DNA of 64,000 bases, taken from Atherinomorus stipes. Taxonomy: Eukaryota > Chordata > Actinopteri > Atheriniformes > Atherinidae. A model generated the notes under the pieces. That model was not told where the DNA came from, searched no databases, and saw only the letters and a program-made list of their open reading frames with translations. Where the stretch lies: the NCBI GenBank assembly GCA_023101725.1, contig JALJCO010007928.1, positions 310,001 through 374,000 of the forward strand, written 5' to 3'. Position 1 is the first letter of the stretch. The number at the start of each line of letters is the position of its first letter. Made by a program: the position numbers and the translations under genes. Shown here in pieces: positions 44,801 through 59,800 of this stretch.

Positions 44801-47800
44801 TGCCATATTTGTGCATTTTAATGTAATGCGTTTTGTCAGTGATGGAAAGGAATGCATTTATTTTAATGTTGAACGATAATTAACTTCCTTTACATTATTT
44901 GGGTTTCACGCTTAAAATTGCAGTTTGACCCGTGTCTCACTGGCACATTTTCATTTTGGACACCCCTGCTCGCTATAGGACTTCGCTACACACCCACTCC
45001 GCATCTGTGGTACCTTGGAGAGGTTGAGGAGGATCTGAATGGAGAAGGTGATGACTTCCATGCAGGGGACACTCCTGTTGCAGCAGCGAATTAGCGTGAA
45101 GATGATGTTGGTGGCTCCGCTCTCCACCAGCCTCTCGCAGCACTCTGGAGACAGCCTGGTGGCGATCTCTGCACACACACAGTCTTATTAGTGTTGAGCA
45201 CAAACTGCATTATTTGGAAATTGCACATAATCTTGTCATTATCAGCACTTTGGTTATTACAACACAAAACAGCAGAAGAGGAACTTTTCTCTTCCACGTT
45301 TCCTTAAAATTGTAGATTTTCTAAGGTCAACTCTAATACATGTTTCAACATTACAGCAACAGCAGAATGGTAGTTACTATCAAAGGTGTAAATAAAGGGG
45401 AATTCACATTGCCGAGGGAACCTGGTGGATATGATGGAAATAAAGTGTTGTGGATTTAAAGCCACATAAATCACAACATAAACAGCAAAAAATATATATA
45501 ACTAACCTCTCACAGTGCCAACTAAAGAGAGTCTAGCTGTTTTCATTGTGGGAGACTTTAATATGCAATAATCTGATAAGAAAAACAAAAAAAAACCTAG
45601 ATGTCCAATAATTCTAATGTGACAATGCAAAATATCGGTAGTCCTTATTTTTTTTCTTAACTTAAGAAAAGTCACTGTCATTCTGGAAGAACATAGCAGC
45701 AGCACATGACATAAAGGAATGCTGGGAGGCTACAGACTGAGGGCTGGAATATACTTGCTGTGGACGCAATCTTGCGTGTGATGCATTCGGAACCTTCATG
45801 TATGTAGTCGCTGCAGCACGGGGCGGCAAAACGCTCAATACTGAAGGTCTCCACTAGGTGGAATACACACTTTTACTCTGAAATACTGACAGGCCACTTT
45901 GCCAGTCGCAGTGTATTTCCTAGGTAGTTCTACAAACAAGTTTATCAAACTGTTGCGGTACGAGTGTTTGTCACTGTGCAACAGGGAGGAAACATAATAA
46001 AGATGGCAGTAGACGTGGACAAAGTCCGAGCGGCACTCTTCAAAACAACTCGCCGTTGAGTTTACCTTTGACCTCATGTTTACGCTTTTCTATGCATGAG
46101 CACCTCTAGCGTTCATGTCAATATTGCACCATGCGCACGCAGCACGTTACCTCGCGTCAACGCGTATGACCTATGTGCCATAGGTACATTGGGAACGCAT
46201 GAGCACCAAGATGTGTGTATACGTTGCCAGCAGCAAGTATATTCCAGCCCTGAATTGCTTTGAAGCTGCTTATATGTCTGGTTTTAAGTTGTTGGTTAAG
46301 TTACCAAGTTGTTAGAAACAATATAACTAGCCACGTGTTAGCTAATACCTGCTAGTATCTGATATATGGCAGACAGATGTCCAAAATGAACCCCTCTGGC
46401 TGAGATATTTTGGGATCTTTGCTCTTGGAGCAGAGTATAGTTGTATTTCTCAAAATATGATACAATCTCACGATTGTCTGCATAGATCTGTATTGTTTGA
46501 CATTGGAAATTAAAGGTTGGACAATATCGGGTATAGCAGATATCAGTAACAAAGCCAACGTCGAACATCCTGAATAAACCAAATCTCACCCAGGTTTTTC
46601 AAGGCCTCAAGAATATAAGAGAAGTGTTTGTATCTGAGGAGGTAATCCAGTGCAGATGAGGTCTTGTTGCACAGCTTGTCCTCCTCTCGGACCCCGGCAG
46701 AAACTTGACGCAAGCGATGCCTTAACTTCACAAGCTTGGGATTGTCGTTCAGTCGGCGGGAGCGGTGTCCTCTCCACAGAGCCTGGCAGAAACAGATGGG
46801 GAAAAAGACCAGACTTCAATTAACTGCAACAACAAAAACATCTGAATGAAAAGAATCAGACACAATAGTGATTATCATACCTGAGCCTTGACGATGCCCT
46901 GTTGAACCCTTTTCTGGCGCCTAAGGAGGAGGAATTTCCGGACAGCCGTCTGGATGATGGATGCAGCCTTGTTCCGCCGGGCTAGCCAACCCCTCACAAC
47001 TCTCTGTGCTGTAACCACCTTTCTCCTGTCCTCCAGATAGAGTCTCCTCTGCTGTTTTGTTCTTATCCATCGCTTAGAAAAGACAAGAGAATCATTTAAA
47101 GAAATGTTGCCGTGACAGCACTTGAATCTTTGCCTCTTTGCCGTTCTACCTGTATGGTGATGACAGAATGGATCTGTCTTTTTGCTGATTCCAAAGCCCA
47201 GTGAGCCCTCAGGGCTCGCTGGATCTTTGTTGCACAAAGATGATGAAAAACAGCAGATGTGAAGCGGAGCGTCCTTTCTGCTCGGGCTGCCTCAAGGACC
47301 TGAAACACATTGGCACCCATTACAACCAACCATAACTTATTTTGGCTTTGACTTCCATGGCCACTGGATAGAGGATATCTCTTGTTTTGACAAACTTTCT
47401 ATAAAGGTGATGAGATTAAACTAAGGGCTATTTGGAAGAAAGGACAAACATTCCTTCCAGCTAAGGCCTTTACCTGTCGTCTTGCTCTCCAGGCTCTGCA
47501 GCATCTCTGTAGTGTGAGGACGGCTTGCTTCAGATTGGTGTAATTGGTCCTCTCCGCTTTAGCCGCCACAGTCGCCCGGTATTTACGTTGAATGATGAGG
47601 GAAGAATATTTCAATTTCAGATACTGTTGCTGTTTACCGTGGGCTCTGTAAGCTCTCTGGATGATGGTGGCAGCCTGATGTCTTCGTTTGATCATTAGTC
47701 TGGACCTTCTTCCTCGATATGCCGCCTGCAGAACAACGGCTGCTTTTCTAACCTCCTGATAATGTTTCACCTCAAGATGCTTCCGTTTCTGGGCTCTAAA

Positions 47801-50800
47801 CCTCTGCTGGAAGACCCGTGCTGCCCAGCACTGTCTCCTGTAGACCAGCTGCTGCTTACGCCTCCTAAAGTTAGCTTGGATGATAGTAGCTGCTCTGTGC
47901 ATGTTTGTCATTTCAGTCCTTACACGATGACCTCTGAACGCTGCCTGCAGAACAACAGCAGATTGCTTCATTTTCAGGAAGTTTTGTCTTTGGAGCTTCT
48001 GCAGAACAGAGGCCCGATAGCGTCTCTGGATGATGATGGCGGACAGACGCATTGCCTGGAACTTGACTTCCTCTCTGTGCTTTCTGAATGCAGACTGGAT
48101 TACAGTAGCAGCCTGATGCCAACGAGCAACCTGCTTCCTGACCTGCTGCCCTCTGTATGCAGCCTGAAGGACAACAGCAGCGTTGCACATCATTCTGTAT
48201 CTTTGCATTTGCTTCTTTGCTCCAACTGCGGCCCGATATCTTCTCTGAAGGGTCAGAATGGCCGATTTCAGGGTTTGATACTTTATGTGTTCACAGTGAG
48301 CTCTGTAAGCTCTCTGGATGACGGTGGCAGCCTGATGTCGGTTTTTAATCATTAGTCTGGACCTTCTTCCTCGATATGCCGCCTGCAGAACAATGGCTGC
48401 TTTTCTAACCTCCTGATAATGTTTCACCTCAAGATTCCTCCGTTTCTGGGCTCTAAACCTCTGCTGGAAGACCCGTGCTGCCCAGCACTGTCTCCTGTAG
48501 ACCAGCTGCTGCTTACGCCTCCTAAAGTTAGCTTGGATGATAGTAGCTGCTCTGTGCATGTTTTTCATTTCAGTCCTTACACGATGACTTCTGAACGCTG
48601 CCTGCAGAACAACAGCAGATTGCTTCATTTTCAGGAAGTTTTCTCTCTCTTGTCTCTGAAGGAGAAGAGCCCGATAGCGTCTCTGGATGATGATGGCAGA
48701 CAGACGCATTGCCAGGAACTTGACTTCCTCTCTGTGCTTTCTGAATGCAGACTGGATCACAGTAGCAGCCTGATGCCAACGAGCAACCTGCTTCCTGACC
48801 TGCTGCCCTCTGTACGCAGCCTGAAGGACAACAGCAGCGTTGCACATCATTCTGTATCTTTGCATTTGCTTCTTTGCTTTAACTGCGGCCCGATATCTTC
48901 TCTGAAGAGTCAGAATGGCTGATTTCAGGGTTTGATACTTTATGTGTTCACAGTGAGCTCTGTAAGCCTTCTGGATGACGGTGGCAGCCTGATGTTGGTG
49001 TTGAATCATTAGTCTTGACTTTCTTCCTCGATACGCTGCCTGCAGAACGACAGCAGATTGTCTCATTTTCAGGAAGTTTCCTCTCTCTTGTCTCTGAAGG
49101 AGAAGAGCCCGATAGCGTCTCTGGATGATGATGGCGGACAGACGCATTGCCAGGAACTTGACTTCCTCTCTGTGCTTTCTGAATGCAGACTGGATCACAG
49201 TAGCAGCCTGATGCCAACGAGCAACCTGCTTCCTGACTTGCTGCCCTCTGTACGCGGCCTGAAGAGTGACTGCTGCTAGTCGGGTTTGTTCGTATAGTCT
49301 CCTTTGTTTGCTTGCTGCCACATTGGCCCGATACCTGTGCTGAACTTTGAGAACAGCTGCCTTTTGCCTAAGATAGAGGTTGTGTTCACGGTGGGCTCTG
49401 TAAGCTCTCTGGATGACGGTGGCAGCCTCATGTCGGTGTTTAATCATTAGTCTGGACCTTCTTCCTCGATATGTCGCCTGCAGAACAACGGCTGCTTTTC
49501 TAACCTTCTGATAATGTTTCACCTCAAGATGCTTCTGTTTCTGGGCTCTAAACCTCTGCTGGAAGACCCGTGCTGCCCAGCACTGTCTCCTGTAGACCAG
49601 CTGCTGCTTACGCCTCCTAAAGTTAGCTTGGATGATAGTAGCTGCTCTGTGCATGTTTTTCATTTCAGTCCTTACACGATGACTTCTGAACGCTGCCTGC
49701 AGAACAACAGCAGATTGCTTCATTTTCAGGAAGTTTCCTCTCTCTTGTCTCTGAAGGAGAAGAGCCCGATAGCGTCTCTGGATGATGATGGCGGACAGAC
49801 GCATTGCCTGGAACTTGACTTCCTCTCTGTGCTTTCTGAATGCAGACTGGATCACAGTAGCAGCCTGATGCCAACGAGCAACCTGCTTCCTGACCTGCTG
49901 CCCTCTGTATGCAGCCTGAAGAATGACTGCTGCTAGTCGGGTTTGTTCATACTGTCTCCTTTGGTTCCTTGCTGCCACATTGGCCCGATACCTGTGCTGA
50001 ACTTTGAGAATAGCTGCCTTTAGCCTAAGATAGAGGTTGTGTTCACGGTGGGCTCTGTAAGCTCTCTGGATGACGGTGGCAGCCTGATATCTTCGTTTGA
50101 CCATCTGTCTTGATTTCATTCGACGGAAGGCGGCCTGCAAGACCACAGCAGCCTCCCTCTTCGCATTCAGAGCTTGCACCTCTGCCCTCATCTTTCTATT
50201 AGCTCTGTAGCGTGCTTGTAATACACTACAAGCCCACTGAAGCCTCCTGTAGTTCTTTCTCTGCAGATGCTTTCTGAAGTGAGACTGAATAGTTACAGCT
50301 GCCTCTTGTCTGATACGCTGCTGCTTTCTAACTGAGTAGCCTCTATAGGCGGCCTGCAGACAAACAATGGCTCTGCGCTTCGACAGATAGTCCGCATGGC
50401 ACGCGTTCGCCAGGGTCACTGCTCTGTACCTCCGCTGACAGACCAAAGCTGCTGCCTTCATGGCTAGGAACTGCTTCCTAGCTCGGATGGTCAGAAACTT
50501 TCTCTGAATGACTCGAGCTGCTTGGTGCATCTCTGCAACCCTCCTCCTGTCATTGCGCCCACGATACACCGCCTGAATGACCACAGCTGCAGACTTTATC
50601 GCCTGGTACCTCTGCACCTGTTCATCTCTGGCTATTTTGGCTTTGTAGCGTTGCTGAATAATAATGGCGGCACACTTTGTGGCCAAGTAAGCCATGCGGA
50701 TTCTGTGCATCCTGAACAGAGCTTGGATTGCTCTGGCGGCGCCGTGCCTCCGTTTCAGATCTCGCCTCACTCTAAATCCCCGGAAGATAGCTTGTATCTT

Positions 50801-53800
50801 TATGGCGGCCTGTTTGAGCTCCCTGAACTGGTTTTGCTGTGCCCTGCAGAGGAGGAGAGCTCTGTATCGGCTTTGGGTGATAATTGCTGCACTCTGGAGG
50901 AAAATATATCGTTTCCTACATATGAACATCCTAACCACAGACTGAATTGTAGTAGCAGCCTCGTGCTTTCTCCTCAGCTCTGTCCTAACTCTCATGCCTC
51001 TGAATCCTGCTTGGAGAGTAACACACGCTGCTTTTTGCTGCAAGTACACCCTCTTCATCTCCTTCCCAGCCACAAAGGCTCTGAAATGATGCTGAATGAC
51101 GACAGCTGCCGCCTTTTGGGATCTGTACTCCGCTTGTGCTTTGTGGCGACGATAGCAGGCCTGCATCAGTGTTGCAGACCGATGCCACGTCTCTATTCTC
51201 TTCCTGTCAGCTCTGCCTCTCCAGGTAGCTTGTATCAGAAGTGCAGCCTTCCTGACTGCAGCGAACTCCTCCTTTGCCTTGCGAGTTAAAACTGCAGCTC
51301 TATACTTTCGCTGTATTACAGCCGCAGCTTTTCTTAAGATGAGAAACTTTTTTTGGGCTGCATATTTCCTGAAAGCCACCTGGATCACCGTTGCAGCCTC
51401 ATGTTGCTTTTTAAGTGTCTCTCGCACCACTTTGCCACGATAAGCCGCCTGTATGGCAACAGCCGCACGTCTCATTCTCACAAACTTTTTCCTTTCCACT
51501 TCTCTTGCCAGCGACGCCCTGAATTGGCGTTGTATTGTGACTGCAGCACATTTCCTCTTTAGCGCCAGTTTTCTGACAATATAACCTCTGAAGGCAGTTT
51601 GGATGACAACAGCAGAGTGATGCTGCAGCTTAAACACCTGGAAACGTCGCCGCTGCACGTGGCCTCTGTACTGAGCCTGAATGAGCAAAGAGCTTCTCTT
51701 CATCTCTCTGTACTGATGGAAACACCGCTGCATCCTGTACCAGGACTGAATTCTTATAGCAGCATCGTTTCTCTCAGCTGTTTTTCTCCGGTACCAGCTC
51801 TTAAAAGCAGCTTGGATCACTTTGGCAGCAGAGTTTTCCTTCTGGGTTCTCTGGGCTTTCCAGCTTCTGTATGCTCTCTGTAGTTTCACCACAGCGGTCC
51901 TAAGATGGAGATAATGTTCCCGGTCTTTTCTTGACAAAGTCCAAGCTCGTAAATACTTCTGAATGACTCTGGAAGCCCAGTAGATTTTCCCATAGGTGGC
52001 AGCGGCCCTCCTCATCCGCCACTGCGCTTGAATTATAATTGCGTAATATCTGAGGCGGTGGTAAGCCCTCAAGGTAGAAAACATCCTCCACTGAGCCTGG
52101 AGAAGATAGAAGACCAGTCAGTCAATCAAAATGTCAAAAACAAAGTGAAAGTTATATATAAATCCTAAGTCATGAAAATTCATGTGTTCTTGGCTAAATT
52201 CCTTCACAACATCATCTTATTTGAACATTTTCAGCCCTAGCTGCATAATGAACACAGACCTGGATGGCGGTCGCTGCTCGGTGCTGCATCGCCCGCAGTT
52301 CAGCCTCTTTCTGCAGCCTCAGCCGATGGCGAGCTAAATAACCCCTCCATACTGACTGGATGAGAACGGCAGCTCTGTTCTGCCTCTTTGCTCGACGTTT
52401 CTGAAGGAAACGTCTCACCACAACCTGGATTTTTGCAGCAGCCTTGTTTCTTTCCTGAAACAAACAAAAAAACAAACCAATCATTGTCTCTTTCCCCCTC
52501 CCTCTTCCCCAACCACAAGAACAGATATGCAGAGAGCTTCATTAAACATGATTTTAGCATCAGGACAACAGAAGAAGTTGAAGTTAAGGATCAAATCTTC
52601 AGTGTGAAATTGAGAACAGTGCCGAAAAGTTGTGTAACTAATGAGATCTTATACCGTTGCAATCAAAATTTTTTAATTAAGTTAACATGCATGTCTTTGG
52701 ACTGTGGGAAGAAGCCGGAGTACCTGGAGAGAGCCCACGCATTCACGGGGGGAACATGCAAACTCCACACAGGAAGGCCGCAGTTGGAATTGTTTGAACC
52801 CCCTCCCCAGCTGGGACTGGAACTAGCAACCCTCTTACCTGTGAGGCTGCTGTGCAATCCTTCAAGCTACATTTTAGAAAATACACCCACCCAAAACCAC
52901 GCATCCAGAGCACAGGAACGTGTGCGCCGATGGTTGTCGGCGAAGATAACCGAGAACAGCCGAGTGGCTAGCTTGCTAGCTTCCCAGTAAACAGCAGAGG
53001 AACCATTTTTCCTAAAAGTGACAATCCCCTCACCTCCAACTTCTTCTGTGGTGTAAAACGTCCACACTGCAAACACCAACACCTCCATGACTTGATCCAC
53101 ATCTGTTTTTTTTTTTTCTTTTCTTTTAAGAGCAAACAGCTGCATAGATAAGAGCAGCGAGCAGCCAGGTTTGTATGCACTGTGAGACGCTAATGGCGAG
53201 TTGCGCGCGCGGGGATGGTGTGAGGGCAACATATAATCATTCCATCAATAAGCATGGGCCGTTACAATTTCATTGCATGGGGTTTTTTCAGTCTTGTTGG
53301 TTCCACAGGTGATTATTTTTTTCAATTTTTGTGTCAGAACATTTAGTTAATTGGCTGCAATCAGGGTGTGAAGACTTTAATATAGTAAAAATGCTCCTGG
53401 AAAACATCACACACCCTGCCTTTAAAAGACTATTTTAATTGTTGCAAATCAGGCAAAACAAAATAAAGCTGGTTTGCAGTGAAGCTGTTTAATATTGAAA
53501 AGTTAAATTAGAAAAGTTGCATTTTATACAGTTGATATAAAATATTTCCATCTGATTTTATTCAGTAAAGTATAAAAGAATTCATTAAAGTCAGTGAACA
53601 AAAGGTTAAATATGTATATAAATTTGATTAACAATGTCCCAACAATGTGATTCTAGTGTAAGATGAGCAGGGGCAGTGAAAGATAAACAAAATCCAAACA
53701 TAACAGACTCGCAGCTGTAACAGCTGGGGCCCGGCTGGGTCTCAGATTAAGCCTCCACCCCGAGGTGCCGTCTCAGCGATGCAGCATCAGGGGCACTGCA

Positions 53801-56800
53801 ATACCAGGCTGACCTGAACTCTGCATTCACAGAATCAGAAAAAGAAAGAGCACCAAACCTCGTAGAGCTGCAGATCTTTCTTTAGCCTGTATTTCCTCCA
53901 GGCGCCTTGTATGACCCGCGCCGCTCTGGTTTCGTTCCGCAGGTCCAGCAGACGAGCGCAGAGGAAGGACAGGTAGGACATCACCACCTGCAAATAAAGG
54001 AAATGTCCCGGAATAAAAGAAAAATGTCTTCAACTGTGCCAGAAAAAACAAACAACTGTATCACAGTAAACGCAACAGGAATGTTTGATAGTTAAATGAA
54101 TAAAGAAGTTTGTGATCAAATAGGGAGAATATCTTAAATTTAGTTGGTTTCTTTGAATTAAGAATTAACAAGTACATGAATTAAAGTCAGCTTTAAATAA
54201 AGGAAGTAAAAGTTGATCAGAAGTTTCAGTGTGATCAGATCGCTGCATTTGATTCTGAAAGAAATGTAAATGTCACAATAAAAACCAGAACTTCTCTTTC
54301 AGAAGATGAACATGCAGCGCGGTCTACATTATACAGACAGGTCAAAAGCACGCTAGGACACGACTGGTTTCATGACCAGAGGGAGAAAAGTCCCTCCCTG
54401 GAGACTGATGTGAACGCATGTTTTGTTAAAAAAGTGTGTGAGACAGATCTGAAGAAAAGCTCCTGTCTGGTCTTACCTTCTCGTTGGGGATGGTGTTGGA
54501 CATGTCGGCAGGGTTGATCATGGCTGGAACTCCACCGAGGAAAGCCACAGCACCGTTAACCAACCTGAAGTTGTTCTTCTCGTTCTCCAGCAGCTCTTTA
54601 AACTCCACCGATGGAGAATTGGGGTCTGATAAATAACACAGATACAGTTATCAGCTCAGCTGTTGTCTGTACAGTTAATTTATATCATCCTTGGGTAGAA
54701 GTAGTAATCCCACTCTGTGAAAATGTGCAAGAGGAAAATTAAGCAAGTTCTTCTTCAGACAAGCTTCATATCCAGGATTATCTGGGCTGGGATCTCCAAT
54801 TGTGGTCATCAAGAACCACTCTGCAGGCTTTTCCCTGCTGCAACACATCTGATTCAAATGAAACGCTTCTCTAACAGCTTAAGTTCTGCACAGCCTTATT
54901 AATGACCAGTGTTGGGAACATTACTTTAAAAAAGTAATTAATTATAGTTACTTTCCAAAAAAGGGAGTAATTACTTCTCCTTTATAAAAATAATTACTTG
55001 GAAAAGTAATTTTTCCATTACTTTTGGATGTTCTTTCAGATGTAATTTTAAATTAATCTCTTTTTTTTTTTATCTCTGAAGGAAACTAATGTTTGTGATG
55101 ATTCCAGTTTATAATTCTCCCCGTTGTGCGCACGTGTGTTCGGCTGAGCAGATTGACTGGGGTTTGCAATGACAGTCCATCATCATCATCATCACTGTTT
55201 CTGTACCGCTCCGGTCAGATGAAGACGGATCAATGTGCAGAACTCGTGTATCTTTAGTATTAACTATGAACTGATTCTGGGTCATGGGTGAAAGAAATAA
55301 TTCAGGGAAACTTTTTAGGCCTACTCGAACTATGATGCTGTTTTCTTCTTAAACTGGATGTAATTGCGCTGCGTCTGTCAGGTTGGTGACGCCGTACGTC
55401 CTGTATAGGTTCGCAGGTCTTACAGAAACCTTTTCACTCAAACATGAGTGTGTGAAGAGGCACGTGCCTGCAGCCCTGGAGACCACAGGTTACTGCTGAG
55501 TGTATGAGCGAGTGTCTCCAGGTATTTGCGCATCACTCCACCTCCTGTCTGCGAGAGCACCAGCACATTATAGTCCCAAAAAAGTGAAACTTCTGTTCAC
55601 TAGAAACAAAAATGAATCTCACATAACAATAGTAACGCGCTGTCAGAGAAGGCCAGTAACGGTAACGGCGTTGTGATGATAGACTTAGTAATTTGTTAGA
55701 TTAACCTGCTACTGAAAAAGTAGTGCCGTTAGTAACGCCGTTTATTTCTAACACAGTTATTCCCATCACTGTTAATGACCCATTAATCTGAGTCAGGTAT
55801 AGGGATAGGATGATATGTCGATAGGGGGGGGGGATGCCAGGCAGTGCATTTGTACACAAGTAAAAATATAAGTACTGTTCAAGTCATCTGCTGTATATTT
55901 TCACATTGCAATATATATTGCAGGATCAAAAAAATTGCAATCAGTTTTTTTCTACCGAGATACCACTGATACAAAACATGCCATTTGTTTTGACTTAGGA
56001 GTAATAAAATTATGCGTAAACCAGCCAGATTCTAGCAATTGTGTCACATGATGGTGGTAGCCTATCAGATGTCATGATGATGATGCTACTGTTGGTGATG
56101 ACGTTTTGTTATTTCTCAGTGGTTTAATACAGGTTAATCACACATTACGTTTTGGTAAATTCATAATATAACTATTGCATTTTAAATTTGAACACTTTCC
56201 ATTGAATAAATTCAAATTATCTAAGAACCTGTACTTAAGTTATTTGATAATTGAAAGACGTTTTTAAATCTTATTTTTGTTGAATTTATGAAAAAGTAAC
56301 AAATTACTTGTATCGACAGAAAAAATGTTGGTATTTCTCATCCCTAGTCAGGTGTGATGCAGCAGGGATCCATCTAAAACCTGCAGCACTGGAGTTGGAA
56401 ATCCCTGATAGGATGCATCATTTCTGGGAAGACTACAGTTTAGCAGCTCAGACCAAAAACTTGCAGATTCATGTTATTCCAAACATTATCTGGTCAAGAT
56501 TTGCAGAAGTATTTCTACTCCCCCCCGATACATTTAACGTACATTTGAAACAGGCAAAAAAAAAAAAAAAAAAACACTCAAGCGTTTTGAGAGACTAAAC
56601 ATTTCATGTAAACAAACAACTGTTCCAAGCTCATAGCGTAGCAGACGTACCGTTTGAGCCGGTTGGAAAGGAGTCAAAGGAGCTGTCAGAGTCGCTGGCT
56701 GAACAGCTGAGCTCCAGGCGGCCTCTGGGCGAGTACTCAACGGTCTGGGTGGTGCTGTGACTGATGGATGCTGCTGGTAGGAGGCTGGGGTGGTAGTGGT

Positions 56801-59800
56801 GGATTAGGTAGCAGAGCATGCGGCCGTCTGAGAACGTCACGGTGAAGTTCTCCACCTGTACAGACGACTGATTTCAATTACTGTTCCACCAGGAGAGGAG
56901 AATTTCTGAACTTCTGACGGGGTCATATCATACATACATATCTACGTAAACACCTGAAACTAAGAGCTGAGGATAGAACGTCACCTTCAGGCTGTAGAAG
57001 TCGCAGACAGCGCGGACCCAGTCCATCAGCAGAGTAATCTTGGTGCTTGCATGTTCGTACGGCACCCTGGACTTGGCGGGACTTGGCTGAATTCCCCGGT
57101 CGGCCCTCACGGAGGCCAGCATGCGTTTGGTTTGCAGGGTTCTCTTCAGGAAGCCGATCTCCTCCCGGAGCTGATCCTCGTCCAGAATCACCTCCACCTC
57201 AATAGATAAAAGGATGTGAGTCAACTCAAAGCAACACAAAAAGGAGCATTTCAACATAAACAAGACGCATACATGGAAAGCAAAGATGATTTTCCACAAG
57301 AGGCTCAGCGTTTTCTCTCTGTGTCCGTCAACAATGTCTCTTGAATCAATGATGGAGCCTAAAAAACACGAAAAGAGCTTCAGTTTAATTAAATTCAGAA
57401 AATGAGAATGAGAAAAAGATGCAATCTCAGAAGAATAAAGGAGTCCGTTTTGTAGTTACCGCGCTCATCCTTGAGGTCGACCCCTTTGCTTTTAAGCACT
57501 TGCAGGGCGACGTCGACATTGTGCACCTTCTGCAGGCGGCTGATGGCGGGCAGACGAAGCTTCGATGAAAAACTCCAGTCCTGGACGAGGAGCTCCATCA
57601 CACGCCTGGAAGCAACAGCACATGACAAAAAACATTACAGAAGCAAGTAAGGAATCCTTACTTCTCTCTCCTTAAATCATCTTTACTCTGTAAACGATTT
57701 TATGAGTTTGTACTATAAACTGAATTAAACCTACTTAATTTGATCTGTATTCAACTTTACCATGATTAATGTAGAAAGAATGAAGTAACACCAAATACCA
57801 CTTTCCTAATCATCAAGTTCGAGACTAAGGATAGACCGATACATCAGCCGGCCGATATTTTGCATTTTTGCTGGTATCAGCAGACACGTTGGGGGTGTGT
57901 TAGCCGATACCCACTTGGCAAAATTTAAATATATTTTTTTATTACAATATTTCTATTTAATGTTTTTGTTTACAAGTGCACAGTTTCTCTCTCATAATTT
58001 TATTTAAAGGTGCTTTGTTCTTTTTTCCTATTATAAGAGTTGTAAAATTGCTTTTCAATGTATTTTTATTATTAGTCATGTCTGGTATTATTGCCCCAAC
58101 AATATTATCACCCGATGTTGGCATTAAAATGTGTTGTCGGAAAATATCAGTATCACTTTTTTGGACCATTATTTTTACTAATAAAGTAAATTAGTAATTA
58201 GTAAAATCCCGCAAGATTTTGTTACGGAACACAGAATTCACCCGAGATCTTGTTTCATTAGTAGTTTAGTTTTTTAACCAACTTTGTTCAATTAAAAATT
58301 TGAAGACAGATTACATAAAAGTTTTTTTTTTTTTTTTTTTTTTAGGGATGCACAGTAATTATCGAGCCAATAACAGAAAATTACATCATTCCGATAAGTC
58401 TGATATCATGACGACTTGCCCCGACAACTTATACCCCCATACAGTTGGAGTTTAAGATCAGACATGCAGAAGTTGATAATCCCACTTTAAAGCTTTTCTT
58501 GCTGAGATATTGCGATTGGGGAAAGAAAGCTGCTGCTTAACAGGGGAGACCGAAAACTGCTTCAAACCACGTCCCCTCTTATTTTAGGCACTAGCTACCT
58601 CAAAAAGTTGGAAATTTTGATTTGGTATAATTAGGTATGTATGTGTGTTATCGGTATCAGCCTTTAGGAGCTGAAATTGATCAGTTATCGGTATTAAAAA
58701 ATGTTTTAAAGTTTGGTCATGTGAATAGAAAGTCCACCAGCACTGTATTTGTAGTAGTATATATATATATATATATTCAGTTAGTGGGTACTCAGCTAAA
58801 ACTATAGCTATCCTAATTGTTCTGTAGCAAAATCTCACAAGATCTTGTTCCGTTAGCAGCGGTCCAGCATGTAGAAAAATCACTGTTATCCTGGAAGAAC
58901 TCCATCTCATTCGAAAGGAATGCTGGGATTCCTTTGGTCAGAAACAATATGATTAGCCACATGTTGGCTAATACCTGCTAGTATCTGATATCTGGCAGCC
59001 GATGTCCAAAATGAACTCCTCTGGCCGAGTTAAGGATATTTTGGGACCATTGCTCTTGGAGCAATTGTATTCCTAAAAATATGAGAGATACAAATCTCAG
59101 TTGTCTGCATATATCGGTATCAGCTGATATTGGATATCAGAATTAAAGAGTTGGACAATATCGGACATCAGTAAAAAAAAATAAATAAATAATAACATCG
59201 AACATCCTTACTTATAATAATTTGGGATTCAAAAACAGAGTCTGCCCCAAAATCGGCAGGTTGTATCACCATTGGCTGAGGTTGATGAAAGAATATCGGT
59301 ATCAGCCCTAAAAGAAAAATCTGTATCGGTCGATCCCTATTCGAGAACGAATGGGGATCACTGCCAGACCACTTAAAATGTATCCCTACATTTGTTGTAG
59401 TCCATAAATACATAAATAAATAAAACTGTGGCTAATTCAACAACAATCTTGCTCTCATATTTAGTTTTTATACTATGCTTTTTTTGTATTTTATATTGTC
59501 TTCTTGCTTTTAGTATTTTTTTTTCATTCCAATTTTACTTCCTTTATTTTTAATGTTTCTGTATTCTTATTTTAACTTCCTGATAATGCCGATTTGTATT
59601 ACTATTTTTTTTGACCAAAAGCCCTACTAGGGAAACGTGTTGTAAATGAGCCTTGGCTAAAAACATCATAATGCACACATCAGATGACTTTAAGTTTATC
59701 TATGTTACTGCATCTGTCCCTAAAAAAAATTAAAATAAACAAATAAACAAAAATAAAAGAATTGTTTTCCCAACATTGTGAAAATGAAACATGATTTCTT

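Larger units (their letters stand above)
37086..45013. other. Large ASPM intron (7.9 kb)
   Basis: Holds repeats at 37136-37755, 39345-39675, 41905-42260 and a Tc1 element at 42391-43870. 37760-39340, 39676-41900 and 43871-45013 show no gene; homopolymers at 40365-40383 (G), 40484-40503 (A), 41755-41768 and 44003-44020. Confidence 0.6.
54787..56407. mobile_element. hAT MITE carrying two further hAT insertions
   Basis: The outer MITE is about 190-200 bp when its three pieces (54787-54906, 55780-55799, 56355-56407) are joined. It is interrupted at 54907-55771 and 55800-56346 by two elements, each with its own 8-bp duplication. Confidence 0.75.

Noticed and set aside
47762..51289. Long plus-strand ORFs (up to 255 codons) inside the IQ exon
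   Set aside because: They are antisense shadows of the repetitive ASPM frame; they repeat with the same period and have no domain.
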